Source of the DNA: Acidimicrobiia bacterium
GTDB taxonomy: Bacteria > Actinomycetota > Acidimicrobiia > Spongiisociales > JAHEDJ01
Length of the DNA: 64,000 nucleotides
Reading direction: 5' to 3'
Assembly: GCA_029210695.1 (NCBI GenBank)
Contig: JARGFH010000001.1
Location: 1-64,000 of the forward strand
The position numbers and the translations under genes are program-made. Shown in pieces: positions 9,232 through 19,112 of this stretch; the first letter of the stretch is position 1, and each line of letters opens with the position of its first letter. The notes beneath the pieces are model-generated. The model worked only from the letters and a program-made list of their open reading frames with translations, made no database searches and was not told the DNA's origin.

Positions 9232-10893
9232 TCAGCGCCGGCCAATCCCGCGTTCTTTGAGTTCTTGCAGGATAGCCTCGAGACTCGAATCTACGTTGAA
9301 TGAACGCTCTTCTGTTGTCTCCGGCTCCTTCTCGAATTCCCGGCGCTCGGGCGGACGGCGACGCGGCTCACGCGGCGCGGAAGTTGCGCCCGCCGAAGGC
9401 GGCGCCGGCCGGTCCTGCCAATCAGGAGAAGCCTGCTTGATCGAAAGGCTCACCCGGCGGCGACCTTCGTCCATCTCGGTGACCTTGACTTTGACCGGCT
9501 GCCCGATCGAAAGCTCGAGTTCCGGTGACTCCACCCGATGAGCGGCAATCTCCGAAACATGCACAAGACCCTCGACGCCGTCGCCGACGGAGACGAATGC
9601 TCCGAACGGGACCGTCTTCGTCACGGTGCCGTCCACAACCGAGCCCACGTCATGCACACTCGAGAAGGCTTCCCAGGGGTCTTCCATGGTCTGTTTGATC
9701 GAGAGGGAGATCCGTTCGCGATCGAGATCGACCTCGAGCACCTTGATCATCACTTCGTCTCCGACCTTCACGACCTCTGAAGGATGGTTGACGTGTTGAA
9801 AGGAGAGTTCGGACACGTGCACGAGTCCGTCCATGCCACCCAGGTCCACAAATGCACCGAAGTTCACCACCGAGGAAACCACCCCCGGGCGAATCTCGCC
9901 CACTGCCAAATCGTCGAGGAAGGCTTGACGTTGCTCGGCCTGAGCCTCTTCGAGGAACGCCCGCCGTGACAACACGACGTTGTTGCGATTGCGATCGAGT
10001 TCGATGACCTTGGCTTCGATGTCCTGACCGACGTACTGGTCGAGATCGCGCACCCTGCGCAACTCAACGAGCGATGCAGGTAGGAATCCACGCAGGCCGA
10101 TGTCGACGATGAGGCCGCCCTTGACGACCTCGATGACGGGGCCCGTCACCGTGCCACCCTCATGGGTGATAGTCTCGATCCGGCCCCAAGCGCGCTCGTA
10201 CTGCGCACGTTTCTTCGAGAGGATGAGACGACCCTCGTCGTCTTCCTTGTCCAGGACCACCGCCTCGATGCGCTCACCGGGGGACACGACGTCGGCCGGA
10301 TTCACGTTGTTGCGAATGGACAGCTCAGAAGCCGGGATCACACCCTCGGATTTGTAACCGATGTCAACGAGGACCTCGTTCTGATCGATACCGACGACGG
10401 TACCTTCGACGATGTCGCCTTCGGAGAACTCGAGGACCGTGTGAGCGAGCGCGGCTTCGAAGTCATCGGCGATATCGTCCGGCAGGTCGGCGAGTGTCTT
10501 GACGACGATCGGCTTCGGGGGCTGGCGAACCACTGCCTCAACCGGAGCCGCCTCAGGGGCTTCCTCCGCGGGCGCTTCGGAAACGGCTTCCTCCGCTTCG
10601 GAGACGGCCTCAGCCTGTTCTCCGGGAGCCGGTTCGGCGGGCACTTCAGAGACTTCTGCAGCGGGCGCTTCGGCAATGACCGCGGCCGCCGATTCTTCAG
10701 CGACCTCCCCGGCGACGGGTGTGACCGTCTCCTCGGGTGCGTCTTCGACTAACTCTGCGACCGCTTCCGCCACTACGGCTTCGTCGGTCGTTTCGGTCTG
10801 ATCAGTTTCGGCCGCCGGAGTTTCCGGTTCGAGGTCGGCCACCGCATCGCTCGCCTCATCGGCGATAGGCGCGGATTCGTTTTCGGTCGTCAT
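9232..10893 (-). CDS. rpsA: 30S ribosomal protein S1 with long acidic N-terminal extension
   Basis: A 553-residue RNA-binding ribosomal protein with four S1 domains at about 157-228, 244-312, 330-400 and 415-487. The third and fourth carry the typical VVNFGAFVDLGGMDGLVHVS and GAFVSVGDGVEGLVHVSE patterns. The first 130 residues form an unusual low-complexity tail made almost only of Ala, Glu, Val, Pro, Thr and Asp. A basic Pro/Arg linker and a short conserved tail (SSLEAILQELKERG) close the protein. An upstream 6-bp dyad (CGAGAG-AGATG-CTCTCG on the plus strand, about 10911-10927) could belong to its leader. It is transcribed after polA. Confidence 0.92.
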   Translation of the reverse strand: MTTENESAPIADEASDAVADLEPETPAAETDQTETTDEAVVAEAVAELVEDAPEETVTPVAGEVAEESAAAVIAEAPAAEVSEVPAEPAPGEQAEAVSEAEEAVSEAPAEEAPEAAPVEAVVRQPPKPIVVKTLADLPDDIADDFEAALAHTVLEFSEGDIVEGTVVGIDQNEVLVDIGYKSEGVIPASELSIRNNVNPADVVSPGERIEAVVLDKEDDEGRLILSKKRAQYERAWGRIETITHEGGTVTGPVIEVVKGGLIVDIGLRGFLPASLVELRRVRDLDQYVGQDIEAKVIELDRNRNNVVLSRRAFLEEAQAEQRQAFLDDLAVGEIRPGVVSSVVNFGAFVDLGGMDGLVHVSELSFQHVNHPSEVVKVGDEVMIKVLEVDLDRERISLSIKQTMEDPWEAFSSVHDVGSVVDGTVTKTVPFGAFVSVGDGVEGLVHVSEIAAHRVESPELELSIGQPVKVKVTEMDEGRRRVSLSIKQASPDWQDRPAPPSAGATSAPREPRRRPPERREFEKEPETTEERSFNVDSSLEAILQELKERGIGRR

Positions 10894-11032
10894 GGGTGGT
10901 TGTGTTTCCTCCGAGAGAGATGCTCTCGCGACGGAACGTCACGAGGCGGAAAGAGTGTATCACGGAACAGCATCCGGCCTCCAGTCGAAACCCGGCGAGC
11001 TTGCAGATCATCCCAGGTGTCTGGGAGTCGGA

Positions 11033-13651
11033 TTAACCCTTGCACTCGGCCAGGTTGGCGCCATTCGAGACATCGACTCGCAGCGGCACCGAGAGCTCGA
11101 CCACGCTCTCCATTGTGGACACCAGTAGTCCGGTCGCTTCCGTCATCTCGTCGGGGGGAACTTCGAGCACCAGTTCATCGTGGATCTGGAGCAGCATCCT
11201 CGACTCGAGGCCGGCCAGGCGGGTGTCGAGTTCGACCATCGCCTTCTTGATGATGTCCGCCGCCGCTCCCTGAATCGGAGCATTCAGCGCCATCCGCTCC
11301 CCCATTTGACGGATGCGGAAGTTGTCGCTCTTCAGTTCGGGAAGGTACCGGCGCCGGCCGAACAACGTCTCCGTGTATCCCAACCGCTTGGCGTCCACGA
11401 CCACGGAATCCATGAACGCCCGCACATCGGGGAACTGGGCGAAGTAGGCGTCGATGTGCTCGGTCGCTTCCTCGCGGGTGATCTCCAGCCGGTCGGCCAG
11501 GCCGAACGCCTCCATCCCGTACAGCAGTCCGAAGTTGATGGCCTTCGCCCTTCTCCGCAACTCGACGGGAACGTCATCGAGATCCCTGCCGAACACCCGG
11601 GCGGCGGTGGCGGTGTGGATGTCCTGATCATTCTTGAAGGCCTCGAGCAGCCCGGGGTCGCCGCTGAGGTGGGCGAGGATCCGGAGTTCGATCTGCGAAT
11701 AGTCGGCGACCACGAACGTCCACCCGGCCTCCGGAACGAAGGCCCGCCGGATCAGGCGGCCCGTCTCCGACCGCACCGGGATGTTCTGCAGATTCGGATT
11801 GTCTGAAGAGAGCCGTCCCGTCGAGGCAGCGATCTGGTTGAACGAAGTGTGAATCCGTCCGTCCGCCGCGATCAAGGGCAGATAGCCGTCCACATAGGTT
11901 GACCGCAGCTTCTCGAGTTCGCGGTACCGAAGCAGGTGCTCGACGATCGGGTGGGCGTCCCCCAGCTTCTTCAACACTGAGGCGTCGGTCGACGGAGCCC
12001 CCTTCGAGGTTTTCTTGAGAACAGGGAGGTCGAGCCGGTCGTAGAGCACCTCACGCAACTGGAGCGTTGAGTTGATGTTGAAAGGTCCGCCCGCAGCCTC
12101 ATGAATCAGCACTTCGAGATCGGCCAGCTGAGCCCTCAGGTCGTCGCCGAGCCCTTCGAGGTACTTCCGATCAATACCGACGCCCCGTACCTCCATCCGG
12201 GCCAGGACACCGAGCAGAGGGATCTCGACCTCGTCGAACAAGGGCCGCTCGCTGCGCGTGTCGAGTTCATCCATCAGTGCCCCGGAAAGCCGGCGGAGCA
12301 CAACGGCCCGCCGGCCTGCCGCTTCGAGATCAGGTCCACCGGAGAAATCGAACGCCCCCTGGCTGCCACCGGACGCCTCTGTGTCGGGTGACTCGACCTC
12401 GAGACCCAGGTAGCGGTCCGCCAGATCGCGCAACTCGAATGACCGGGCGGCCGGGTCGATGAGGTAGGCAGCCAGGGCCGTATCGAGATCGAGTCCATGG
12501 ACCTCGAGGTTCCTGGCCAGCATCTCGCGGACAAAGCCCTTGGCATCGTGAGCAGTCTTGGGGACCCCCTCATCCGTGAAGAAGGGACTCCATTCATCGA
12601 TCCGGTCGATAGGCAAGAAGGCGGCCGTCTCATCGTCGACGGCGATGACCACCCCGACCAGCTCACCTCCTTCATGGAGCGGGTCGAACGCGATTCGATC
12701 CATCCGGGACAGCAGTTCGTTCATCTCTTGGCCGGGCGGGATCACGACTTCGACGTCGAGTGCTTCCACCTCCGGGGCGCCGTCCGGATGCACCGCCATC
12801 AGTTCATCGAACAGCGAATGGAACTCGAGGCTCTGGAACAGGACCTTCATCCGGTCGAGATCCCAGTTTGTCCAGGTCAGCTCATCCACCACGGCACCGG
12901 TGTCGAGATCGAGAATCAGCTGCATCAGATGCCGGTTGAGGAACGCTTGGGCACTCGCAGCCTCGAGGTTCTCGCGCAGCTTGGGCGTCATCTCATCGAG
13001 ATGCTCGTAGATGCTCTCGAGTGTGCCGTAGGAGGCGACCAGCCGCGCCGCCGTCTTCTCCCCGACGCCGGGCACGCCGGGCAGATTGTCCGACGTGTCG
13101 CCGCGCAATGCTGCGTAGTCGACGTACTGCGCAGGGCTGATGCCGTAGCGCTCAGTCACCCACGGCTCATCGGCCATGACGATGTCGGAAATGCCGCGGC
13201 GCGTGTAGACCACCTTCACCCTGTCATTCACCAACTGGAACGCGTCGCGATCACCCGTCACGATCAGCACATCCCAACCCTCATCGGAGGCACTCGTAGC
13301 AAGGCTGCCGATGATGTCGTCTGCCTCGTACCCCTCCATGCGGAACTGGGTGATCCCCAGCGAGTCGAGCACCTCATCGATCAGTGGCAGTTGACTCCGG
13401 AAGGTGTCGGGAGCTTTCTCTCGCTGTGCCTTGTACTCGGGGTATTCATCGGTGCGGAACGTCCTCCGCCCTACGTCCCAGGCCACAGCCAGGCCGTCGA
13501 CGGGGTGATCCTTGAGGAGACGGATCAGCATTCTGGCGAACCCATACACCGAATTGGTGACTTGCCCCGATTGAGTGGCGAGATCTTCCGGGAGCGCGTA
13601 GAACGCGCGGTAAGCCAGGCTATGGCCGTCGAGCAGGGCGAGAGTGGGCAT
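11033..13651 (-). CDS. polA: DNA polymerase I
   Basis: An 872-residue repair and primer-removal polymerase. The 5' nuclease domain fills residues 1 to about 290 (LLDGHSLAYRAFYALP; GVPGVGEKTAARLVASYG). The middle domain keeps the exonuclease fold but not its metal ligands: the usual FDTET motif reads AFDPLHEG, so proofreading should be lost. The polymerase domain has motif A (VADYSQIELRILAHLSGD), motif B (RRRAKAINFGLLYGMEAFGL) and motif C (LQIHDELVLEVP). The length is normal for the family. The start at 13651 is 10 bp from the coiled-coil gene upstream, so the two are probably co-transcribed. Confidence 0.95.
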   Translation of the reverse strand: MPTLALLDGHSLAYRAFYALPEDLATQSGQVTNSVYGFARMLIRLLKDHPVDGLAVAWDVGRRTFRTDEYPEYKAQREKAPDTFRSQLPLIDEVLDSLGITQFRMEGYEADDIIGSLATSASDEGWDVLIVTGDRDAFQLVNDRVKVVYTRRGISDIVMADEPWVTERYGISPAQYVDYAALRGDTSDNLPGVPGVGEKTAARLVASYGTLESIYEHLDEMTPKLRENLEAASAQAFLNRHLMQLILDLDTGAVVDELTWTNWDLDRMKVLFQSLEFHSLFDELMAVHPDGAPEVEALDVEVVIPPGQEMNELLSRMDRIAFDPLHEGGELVGVVIAVDDETAAFLPIDRIDEWSPFFTDEGVPKTAHDAKGFVREMLARNLEVHGLDLDTALAAYLIDPAARSFELRDLADRYLGLEVESPDTEASGGSQGAFDFSGGPDLEAAGRRAVVLRRLSGALMDELDTRSERPLFDEVEIPLLGVLARMEVRGVGIDRKYLEGLGDDLRAQLADLEVLIHEAAGGPFNINSTLQLREVLYDRLDLPVLKKTSKGAPSTDASVLKKLGDAHPIVEHLLRYRELEKLRSTYVDGYLPLIAADGRIHTSFNQIAASTGRLSSDNPNLQNIPVRSETGRLIRRAFVPEAGWTFVVADYSQIELRILAHLSGDPGLLEAFKNDQDIHTATAARVFGRDLDDVPVELRRRAKAINFGLLYGMEAFGLADRLEITREEATEHIDAYFAQFPDVRAFMDSVVVDAKRLGYTETLFGRRRYLPELKSDNFRIRQMGERMALNAPIQGAAADIIKKAMVELDTRLAGLESRMLLQIHDELVLEVPPDEMTEATGLLVSTMESVVELSVPLRVDVSNGANLAECKG

Positions 13652-13660
13652 GAACCGTGA

Positions 13661-13942
13661 TCATAGGTCCCGGAGTCGATCGAGGAGCTTGCCTCGCTTC
13701 TCCTCGAGCCTAAGGCGGCGTGCTTGCACTTCGGCGACCGCCCGTTCGAACCTGGCGACATCTGCGGCAGTCTGGCGGGCGCCGGCCCGATCCTCCGGGT
13801 GATCTGAAACCGCGGCATCGCGCTGGGCGTCGTCGTTGAGGTGACGGTGGAACTGAAGCTCCTCGAACACCTGCGCTTCTTCGCGCTCGAGTTCGGCGAG
13901 GCGCTCGTTCATCTGGAAGATACGTCGTTCTGTGCGGGACAT
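13661..13942 (-). CDS. Small coiled-coil protein of unknown function
   Basis: This 93-residue, highly charged protein (MSRTERRIFQMNERLAELER; later VQARRLRLEEKRGKLL) is predicted to be almost wholly helical, with two coiled-coil stretches around a short His/Asp/Arg-rich middle. I do not recognise a family. The frame stays open back to 14152, but that extension translates tRNA-Leu (it gives the telltale GWRNWQTR). I therefore start at ATG 13942, which has GGAG seven bases upstream; ATG 13963 is an alternative. It directly precedes polA. Confidence 0.6.
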   Translation of the reverse strand: MSRTERRIFQMNERLAELEREEAQVFEELQFHRHLNDDAQRDAAVSDHPEDRAGARQTAADVARFERAVAEVQARRLRLEEKRGKLLDRLRDL

Positions 13943-13967
13943 CAGACTCCGGGTGGCGGGCATGTAG

Positions 13968-14051
13968 TGCCGGGGGCGGGACTTGAACCCGCACGGACCA
14001 AGGTCCAATGGATTTTGAGTCCATCGCGTCTGCCAATTTCGCCACCCCGGC
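13968..14051 (-). tRNA. tRNA-Leu (anticodon CAA)
   Basis: On the minus strand the sequence folds into a class II tRNA of 84 nt. The acceptor stem pairs GCCGGGG with CCCCGGC, with A as discriminator and no encoded CCA. The D-loop region is GCGAAATTGGCAGACGC and the anticodon arm is ATGGA-CTCAAAA-TCCAT, with CAA in positions 34-36. A long variable arm and a T arm with GGTTCAAGTCC complete it. It reads UUG codons. Immediately downstream on the same strand is the coiled-coil gene and polA. Confidence 0.95.
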
Positions 14052-14148
14052 TCGGCGAGAAGTGTAGAGCATACGGAGGAGGCGGTCGCCACGCCTCGCC
14101 ATCCTCTCAAAGCCCACCGCAAATCCTGATGAGGAGTATTCTTGAGGT

Positions 14149-14244
14149 GCAACGGTCACTCGAAATCTGGATCGCTCTTCGCCGCATCCCCCCACTCCCC
14201 ACTCCCGGCTGGAACGGTCCGAGTTTCATACGGGTGACCGTTGC
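14149..14244. repeat. Inverted repeat bounding a 96-bp gene-free segment near tRNA-Leu
   Basis: GCAACGGTCAC at 14149-14159 and its exact complement GTGACCGTTGC at 14234-14244 bracket 74 bases that I could not assign. Up to three more inner pairs, one of them a G-T wobble, extend the arms. It could be a small non-autonomous insertion or an RNA hairpin; no target-site duplication is obvious. Confidence 0.45.
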
Positions 14245-14251
14245 CTTGAAG

Positions 14252-14323
14252 AGGTTCTAGGTCAATAGGTTCTAGGTTGTGGCGCGTCAGAACCTAAGAC
14301 CCAAAACTTAGAACCTAGAACTT
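14252..14323. repeat. 7-bp-unit tandem repeat forming an inverted pair (AGGTTCT family)
   Basis: The forward arm is AGGTTCT (14252), an 8-base AGGTCAAT variant, AGGTTCT (14267) and AGGTTGT (14274). The reverse arm, in exact 7-bp register, is AGAACCT (14289), AAGACCC, AAAACTT, AGAACCT (14310) and AGAACTT. The arms are complementary and could form a long hairpin just downstream of the trpA stop. It is one of several 7-bp repeat loci in the window, all between genes. Confidence 0.7.
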
Positions 14324-14330
14324 CCTCTTT

Positions 14331-15128
14331 TCATAATGCCGCGCGAAACTCCCTCACGCCGGTGGCTACCGACGAGATTGCGTCCGCTGGTGTCCTCGCC
14401 TCGAGGACCCGGCGCACCAATGCCGAGCCGACTATCACTCCGTCGGCCGATGCTGCGACGGCAGCTGCTTGCTCGGGGGTCGAAATGCCCACTCCCAGCA
14501 CCAGGGGAATATCGGTCAGCGCCCGGATCCTGCCGGCGAGTTCCCCGGCCCGACTGCTGGCAACCTTGCGTTCGCCTGTGACCCCCAGATCGGCGACCCC
14601 GTAGATGAAGACCGGTTCTGCGTCGACGATCCGGCGCAGTCGTGCCTCCGTTGTCGTCGGGGCTGCGAACAGAACCATGCCGAGTCCGGCCCGTTCGACG
14701 GCCTCCTGGATGGGACCGGCTTCCTCGAGGGGGAGATCGGCAACGATCACCCCGCTGACGCCGTGATCGGCTGCCCGGCGGGCGAATTCATCCGGTCCGG
14801 CCTGCACGACGACGTTCGCGTAGGTCATGACGAGAGCCGGCAAGCCGGTCCGGGCGACCACCCGACCGGCGATTTCGAGCCCTTCCTCGAGGCCAACGCC
14901 GGTAGCCAGGGCTCGCGCCCCGCCTTCCTGAATGATGGGCCCATCCATCAGCGGATCCGAGTAGGGGATCCCCACCTCGAATCCGTCGGCGCCGGCCCCG
15001 GCCATCGCCTCGAACATCTCGACCGCATGTCCGGGGTCGGGCAATCCGGCCGTCATGAACGGCAAGAGCGCGGTGGAATTGCCGGCGCGGCGAGCCGCGA
15101 ACATAGACGTGAGTCGTTCGGCGCTCAC
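14331..15128 (-). CDS. trpA: Tryptophan synthase alpha subunit
   Basis: A 265-residue TIM-barrel that cleaves indole-3-glycerol phosphate to indole and glyceraldehyde 3-phosphate and passes indole to TrpB. The catalytic signature region [18 protein letters not shown] (about 47-64) supplies the expected Glu and Asp, and the phosphate-binding end reads [20 protein letters not shown]. The length matches the family. Its ATG overlaps the trpB stop by 4 bp. The gene ends the trp run and is followed by the AGGTTCT-family hairpin repeat. Confidence 0.96.
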   Translation of the reverse strand: MSAERLTSMFAARRAGNSTALLPFMTAGLPDPGHAVEMFEAMAGAGADGFEVGIPYSDPLMDGPIIQEGGARALATGVGLEEGLEIAGRVVARTGLPALVMTYANVVVQAGPDEFARRAADHGVSGVIVADLPLEEAGPIQEAVERAGLGMVLFAAPTTTEARLRRIVDAEPVFIYGVADLGVTGERKVASSRAGELAGRIRALTDIPLVLGVGISTPEQAAAVAASADGVIVGSALVRRVLEARTPADAISSVATGVREFRAAL

Positions 15129-16294
15129 GAGCGGGCCTCGGCGATCTGCTGAACGTCTTTGTCGCCCCGACCGGAGAGATTGACGAGTACGGTCTTGCCC
15201 TGGAGTTCCCCGGCGGCCTTGGCGATCCAGGAGATCGCATGAGCAGATTCGAGGGCAGGAATGATGCCTTCGGTCCTGGCCAGCAAACTGACTCCTTCGA
15301 GCGATTCGTCGTCTGTGATCGACACGTAGCGAGCGAGACCGAGGTCCTGGAAGTAGGCGTGTTCCGGGCCGACTCCCGGATAGTCGAGTCCTGCCGAAAT
15401 GGAATGCGCCTCCTGCACCTGGCCGTCGGCGTTCTGCAAGAGGTAGGTTCGGGTTCCATGGAGAATTCCGGGCGAGCCCTCACCCAGTGAGGCACCATGC
15501 CGGCCGGTCTCGATGCCCTCTCCGGCCGCTTCGACTCCGACCAGATCAATGCCCAGACCGGCGAACGGATAGAAGATCCCGATGGCGTTCGACCCACCGC
15601 CAACACACGCCACCACGACATCCGGCAGATCCTCGCCCAGTTGCTCGAGTGACTCATCTCCGATCACCCGCTGGAATTCACGCACCATCCAGGGGAAGGG
15701 ATGCGGACCGACCACCGAACCGATCACATAGTGAGTGGTCTCGACGGTACCAACCCAATCTCGCATGGCTTCGTTTACCGCGTCCTTCAGCGTCCCGGCC
15801 CCACTCGTGACCGGGATGACGCGGGTGCCGAGCATCTGCATGCGGTACACGTTGAGCGACTGCCGCTCGATGTCCTTCTCCCCCATGAACACCTCGCACT
15901 CGAGGCCGAGCAGGGCGGCGGCCGTCGCAGTGGCGACGCCGTGCTGTCCGGCTCCGGTCTCTGCGATCACGCGCGGTTTGCCCATACGGCGGGCGAGAAG
16001 AACCTGGCCGATGGCGTTGTTGATCTTGTGGGCGCCGGTATGAGCGAGATCTTCTCGCTTGAGCAACACCCGGAACCCGAGCTGAGCACTCAAGCGTTCG
16101 GCCTCGAAGATCGGGGTGGGGCGGCCGACGAAATCCTTCAGCAGGCGGTCGAGCTCGGCGCGGAACCCGGGGTCCACCCAGGCGGCCTCAAAGGCGTGCT
16201 CGAGCTCTTCGAGTGCAGGCATCAAGGTCTCGGGAGCGAACCGCCCTCCGAACTCGCCGAAGCGGCCTCGTGAATCGGGTCGTTCCAGTTTCAT
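15125..16294 (-). CDS. trpB: Tryptophan synthase beta subunit
   Basis: A 389-residue pyridoxal-phosphate enzyme joining indole and serine to make tryptophan. The PLP lysine lies in [15 protein letters not shown], the phosphate loop in [12 protein letters not shown], and the COMM-domain region in [19 protein letters not shown]. The ATG at 16294 overlaps the trpF stop by 4 bp; the open frame extends upstream to 16387 but that part is the trpF gene in another frame. It is coupled to trpA downstream. Confidence 0.97.
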   Translation of the reverse strand: MKLERPDSRGRFGEFGGRFAPETLMPALEELEHAFEAAWVDPGFRAELDRLLKDFVGRPTPIFEAERLSAQLGFRVLLKREDLAHTGAHKINNAIGQVLLARRMGKPRVIAETGAGQHGVATATAAALLGLECEVFMGEKDIERQSLNVYRMQMLGTRVIPVTSGAGTLKDAVNEAMRDWVGTVETTHYVIGSVVGPHPFPWMVREFQRVIGDESLEQLGEDLPDVVVACVGGGSNAIGIFYPFAGLGIDLVGVEAAGEGIETGRHGASLGEGSPGILHGTRTYLLQNADGQVQEAHSISAGLDYPGVGPEHAYFQDLGLARYVSITDDESLEGVSLLARTEGIIPALESAHAISWIAKAAGELQGKTVLVNLSGRGDKDVQQIAEARS

Positions 16295-16887
16295 TGGTTC
16301 TTGGCCTCCCTCACAAACGCCCTGATGCGTTCGGGATCTTTCACTCCGGCGGCAGACTCTAGGCCGGTGGAGGCGTCGACCCCCCACGGGCGAACCCGGG
16401 TGATCGCCGCCGCCACATTGTCAGGGCCCAGTCCTCCGGCCAGCACGAAGTCGCGCTGCACTCCTTCGGTCAGACTCCAGTCGAACGGCGTACCGGTTCC
16501 ACCCGACCGGGTCGGCTGAGAGTTGTCGAGCAACGGAATGCGATCGGCCGGGATCTCGGCAGGGTCGACGGCCGCGTCCATGGCCACGGGGTGGAGCACG
16601 AGCAATCCCCTCGCGACCGCCGCGTCGCCTGCGGCCTGAGCGTAGCGACCATGAGGTTGGACACCGCTTGCACCGGTGTCATCAACCCAGCGCATCAGCT
16701 GCTCGGGTTCTGTATCAACAGTGACGAGCACCGTTTGGATGGAGAGGTCGGCACCAAGGGAACGGGCGATATCGGGTGACACGCGGCGGGGCGAATCGGC
16801 CAGAACGAATCCGACCGCGTCGGCTCCGGCTTCGACCGCCGCCTCGACGTCCCGGCGCAGTCGCAATCCACACACCTTCACCCACAT
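16291..16887 (-). CDS. trpF: Phosphoribosylanthranilate isomerase
   Basis: A 198-residue TIM-barrel catalysing the Amadori rearrangement in tryptophan synthesis. The catalytic Cys is in VKVCGLR at the N-terminus and the general-acid Asp is in the late [15 protein letters not shown] segment, which also holds the phosphate site. The central LLDN segment fits the family. Its start overlaps trpC by 10 bp and its end overlaps trpB by 4 bp. Confidence 0.93.
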   Translation of the reverse strand: MWVKVCGLRLRRDVEAAVEAGADAVGFVLADSPRRVSPDIARSLGADLSIQTVLVTVDTEPEQLMRWVDDTGASGVQPHGRYAQAAGDAAVARGLLVLHPVAMDAAVDPAEIPADRIPLLDNSQPTRSGGTGTPFDWSLTEGVQRDFVLAGGLGPDNVAAAITRVRPWGVDASTGLESAAGVKDPERIRAFVREAKNQ

Positions 16888-17651
16888 CGGGCACCGGCCG
16901 CCACGAACCGCCCGACGAGCTCCGACGGGTCCTCTGCCCGGACCAGACTCTCCCCCACCAGCACCGCGTCGTATCCGGCTGCCGCCATCCTGGCGACATC
17001 TTCGGGCGAGTGGATTCCGCTCTCGGCAACACGCTGCACACCGGCACCGAGGAGCGGCGCCAGTTGCTCGGCGGTAGTTAGGTCGACCTCGAACGTGCGC
17101 AGGTTTCGATTGTTCACGCCGATGATCTTCGCCCCAACGCCTTGCGCCCGGGCAACCTCCTCTGCAGAGTGGACCTCTACGAGTGCCGGCAGGCCTGCTC
17201 CGGTTGCTTCAGTCAAGAGGCTGAGCAGCATCGCGTCGTCGAGGATCGCCACGATCAGCAGGATGGCATCTGCGCCCATCGCCGCCGACTCCCAGACCTG
17301 GGAGGGATGGATGATGAAGTCCTTCCGGAGAACGGGAACCCCGACAACGCCCCGGACCAGGCGAAGATCATCCGGGGAGCCGCCGAAGTGGTCGTGCTCG
17401 GTCAGAACCGAAATCGCAGCCGCCCCTCCCTGCTCATAAAGGGCAGCCTGTCCGGCCGGATCCAGATCGGCGTTGAGCGTCCCCCGCGATGGCGAACGCC
17501 GCTTCACTTCGGCAATGATCGAAACGCCGGGGCCGGACAGGGCTGCAGCGAACGACCGGTCCGTGACGCCGGCCGCGGAGCGGTACTCGTCGTAGCGGGC
17601 AACAACTGCGGGGAGTCGCGCCTCGACGGCGGCGACGATTGTGTCGAGCAT
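16878..17651 (-). CDS. trpC: Indole-3-glycerol-phosphate synthase
   Basis: A 257-residue TIM-barrel forming the indole ring. Family motifs are IAEVKRRSPSRGTL (catalytic Lys), AISVLTEHDHFGGSPDDLR, VLRKDFIIHPSQV (catalytic Lys) and IIGVNNRNLRTFEVDL. The C-terminal GESLVRAEDPSELV is typical. The start ATG lies only 6 bp after the stop of the histidine kinase gene, so the kinase and the trp genes are very likely on one transcript. Confidence 0.96.
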   Translation of the reverse strand: MLDTIVAAVEARLPAVVARYDEYRSAAGVTDRSFAAALSGPGVSIIAEVKRRSPSRGTLNADLDPAGQAALYEQGGAAAISVLTEHDHFGGSPDDLRLVRGVVGVPVLRKDFIIHPSQVWESAAMGADAILLIVAILDDAMLLSLLTEATGAGLPALVEVHSAEEVARAQGVGAKIIGVNNRNLRTFEVDLTTAEQLAPLLGAGVQRVAESGIHSPEDVARMAAAGYDAVLVGESLVRAEDPSELVGRFVAAGARCG

Positions 17652-17657
17652 GAGGGC

Positions 17658-19112
17658 CTACATCGTAGGGGCAGGGGATTCTTTGGTGGGCAGGACCACC
17701 GTGATGATCGTTCCCGGGTGATCCAGGTTCGATCGGGCCTCGATGGTGCCTCCCATCGCGGTAACGATTTCGTGCACGATCGACAAGCCGAGCCCCGAAC
17801 CCTCGGGACGCACACGCCGGTACTTCCTGGCGACGTAGAACTTCTCGAACACGTGCGGGAGGTCATCGGCCGAGATGCCAGGTCCGGTGTCGATGACTTC
17901 GAGACGGACGGACCCGGGACCTACCGCCAGCCTGACGGTGACGGTGCCTGCCTCGGGCGTGTAGCGGAGCGCGTTCTCGATCAGGTTGCCGGCGATCTGA
18001 TCGAGCCGGTCCGGGTCGATCGCCACCGTGCCACCGCCGGCTGGCTCAAACCGGAGGGTGATGTGGGCGGCTTCGGCCCGCCCCCGGTAAGCCTCAATGG
18101 TCTCTCCCAGATGGGCGGAGACCTCGACCGGTTCCGCCCGAATCGAGAATTCGTTCGACTCGAGCCGGGCGAGCAGCATCAAGTCTTCTATCAACCTCTT
18201 GAGACGGCCCGTCTCCCGTTCGAGCACCCCGGCGATCCGGCTGAGTTCGGGCCCGTCGAGGTTTCCCTCTTGGAGAATCTCGACATATCCGGAGACCGTC
18301 GTGAGCGGGGTCCGGAGGTCATGTCCAACACTCATGAGGAACTCGCGTTCGCGCTGTCGGGCTGCGTCCAGTTCGTCCGCCATCTCATTGAAGGACCCGG
18401 CCACAGCCGCAATCTCGTCCGATCCTTCGACGGCGGCTCGGGCCTCATGATTGCCGGCGGCCAGTTCGCTCGCCGCCTCCCGGAGGTGCGCCAAACGCTT
18501 GACGAACCATTTCGATAGCCTCCCTGCGACGACGGCTGCCACCAACGCCGCCACCAGAAGCGGAAACACCATCTGTCTGATGATCGAACGGAATTCGAGC
18601 ACATCCGACTGGCGGATCAGCACTGCCGCCAGCACCGTGCCCGTCCTCCCGATCTCCGCCACCGGCTCGGCGACGACCTCGACGACTGCTCCGCCTTCGA
18701 GGTCCGCGACCCGTCTGGCCATGGTTTCGCCGGACAGGATCGCGGCGAAGTCGAACGCCCGTACTACCGCGACCGGAAGCTCACCGCCCACGATTCGTTC
18801 ACCGGACGTCACCGCCACCAGGCGAACCTGCGCTTCGGGTCCGGCCACCCTGCCGGCTTCGAGAAGGGTCCGCCGCACCGTCGGCGCCGAGTTCTCGGCC
18901 AGTAGATCGCGGGCACCGGCGCCGTCGAGGTCGACACCGTCGGTCACGAACGCGTCCTGGATCAACCCGACGATCTGTCCGACCTGGCGTTGCATCTCCT
19001 GACGAGTCTGGGCCCGAACGAGCGAGAGGGTCACCAATGCTCCGAGGGCGGTCACGATGAGGAGGGTGGCGGCCATCGCACCGAGTAGCGACCAGAAGAA
19101 CCGGCGTCTCAT
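17658..19112 (-). CDS. Two-component sensor histidine kinase
   Basis: A 484-residue membrane kinase. Membrane segments at about 8-32 and 181-199 frame an external sensor domain of roughly 145 residues with no family I recognise. A HAMP linker (198-250) is followed by the HisKA box SVGHDLRTPLTTVSGYVEIL (phospho-accepting His264). The ATPase has the N box NLIENALRYTP, the G1 box DTGPGIS, the F box and the G2 box GSGLGLS. I chose ATG 19112 because it shares one base with the response-regulator stop; the longer frame upstream is antisense to a good gene. It sits between the regulator and trpC. Confidence 0.9.
   Translation of the reverse strand: MRRRFFWSLLGAMAATLLIVTALGALVTLSLVRAQTRQEMQRQVGQIVGLIQDAFVTDGVDLDGAGARDLLAENSAPTVRRTLLEAGRVAGPEAQVRLVAVTSGERIVGGELPVAVVRAFDFAAILSGETMARRVADLEGGAVVEVVAEPVAEIGRTGTVLAAVLIRQSDVLEFRSIIRQMVFPLLVAALVAAVVAGRLSKWFVKRLAHLREAASELAAGNHEARAAVEGSDEIAAVAGSFNEMADELDAARQREREFLMSVGHDLRTPLTTVSGYVEILQEGNLDGPELSRIAGVLERETGRLKRLIEDLMLLARLESNEFSIRAEPVEVSAHLGETIEAYRGRAEAAHITLRFEPAGGGTVAIDPDRLDQIAGNLIENALRYTPEAGTVTVRLAVGPGSVRLEVIDTGPGISADDLPHVFEKFYVARKYRRVRPEGSGLGLSIVHEIVTAMGGTIEARSNLDHPGTIITVVLPTKESPAPTM

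Noticed and set aside
12497-13660. 387-residue plus-strand open frame opposite polA
   Set aside because: A shadow of the high-GC polA gene; composition is atypical and no motif is seen.
13943-14152. N-terminal extension of the coiled-coil gene
   Set aside because: The extension is the translation of tRNA-Leu (GWRNWQTR), a known annotation artefact.
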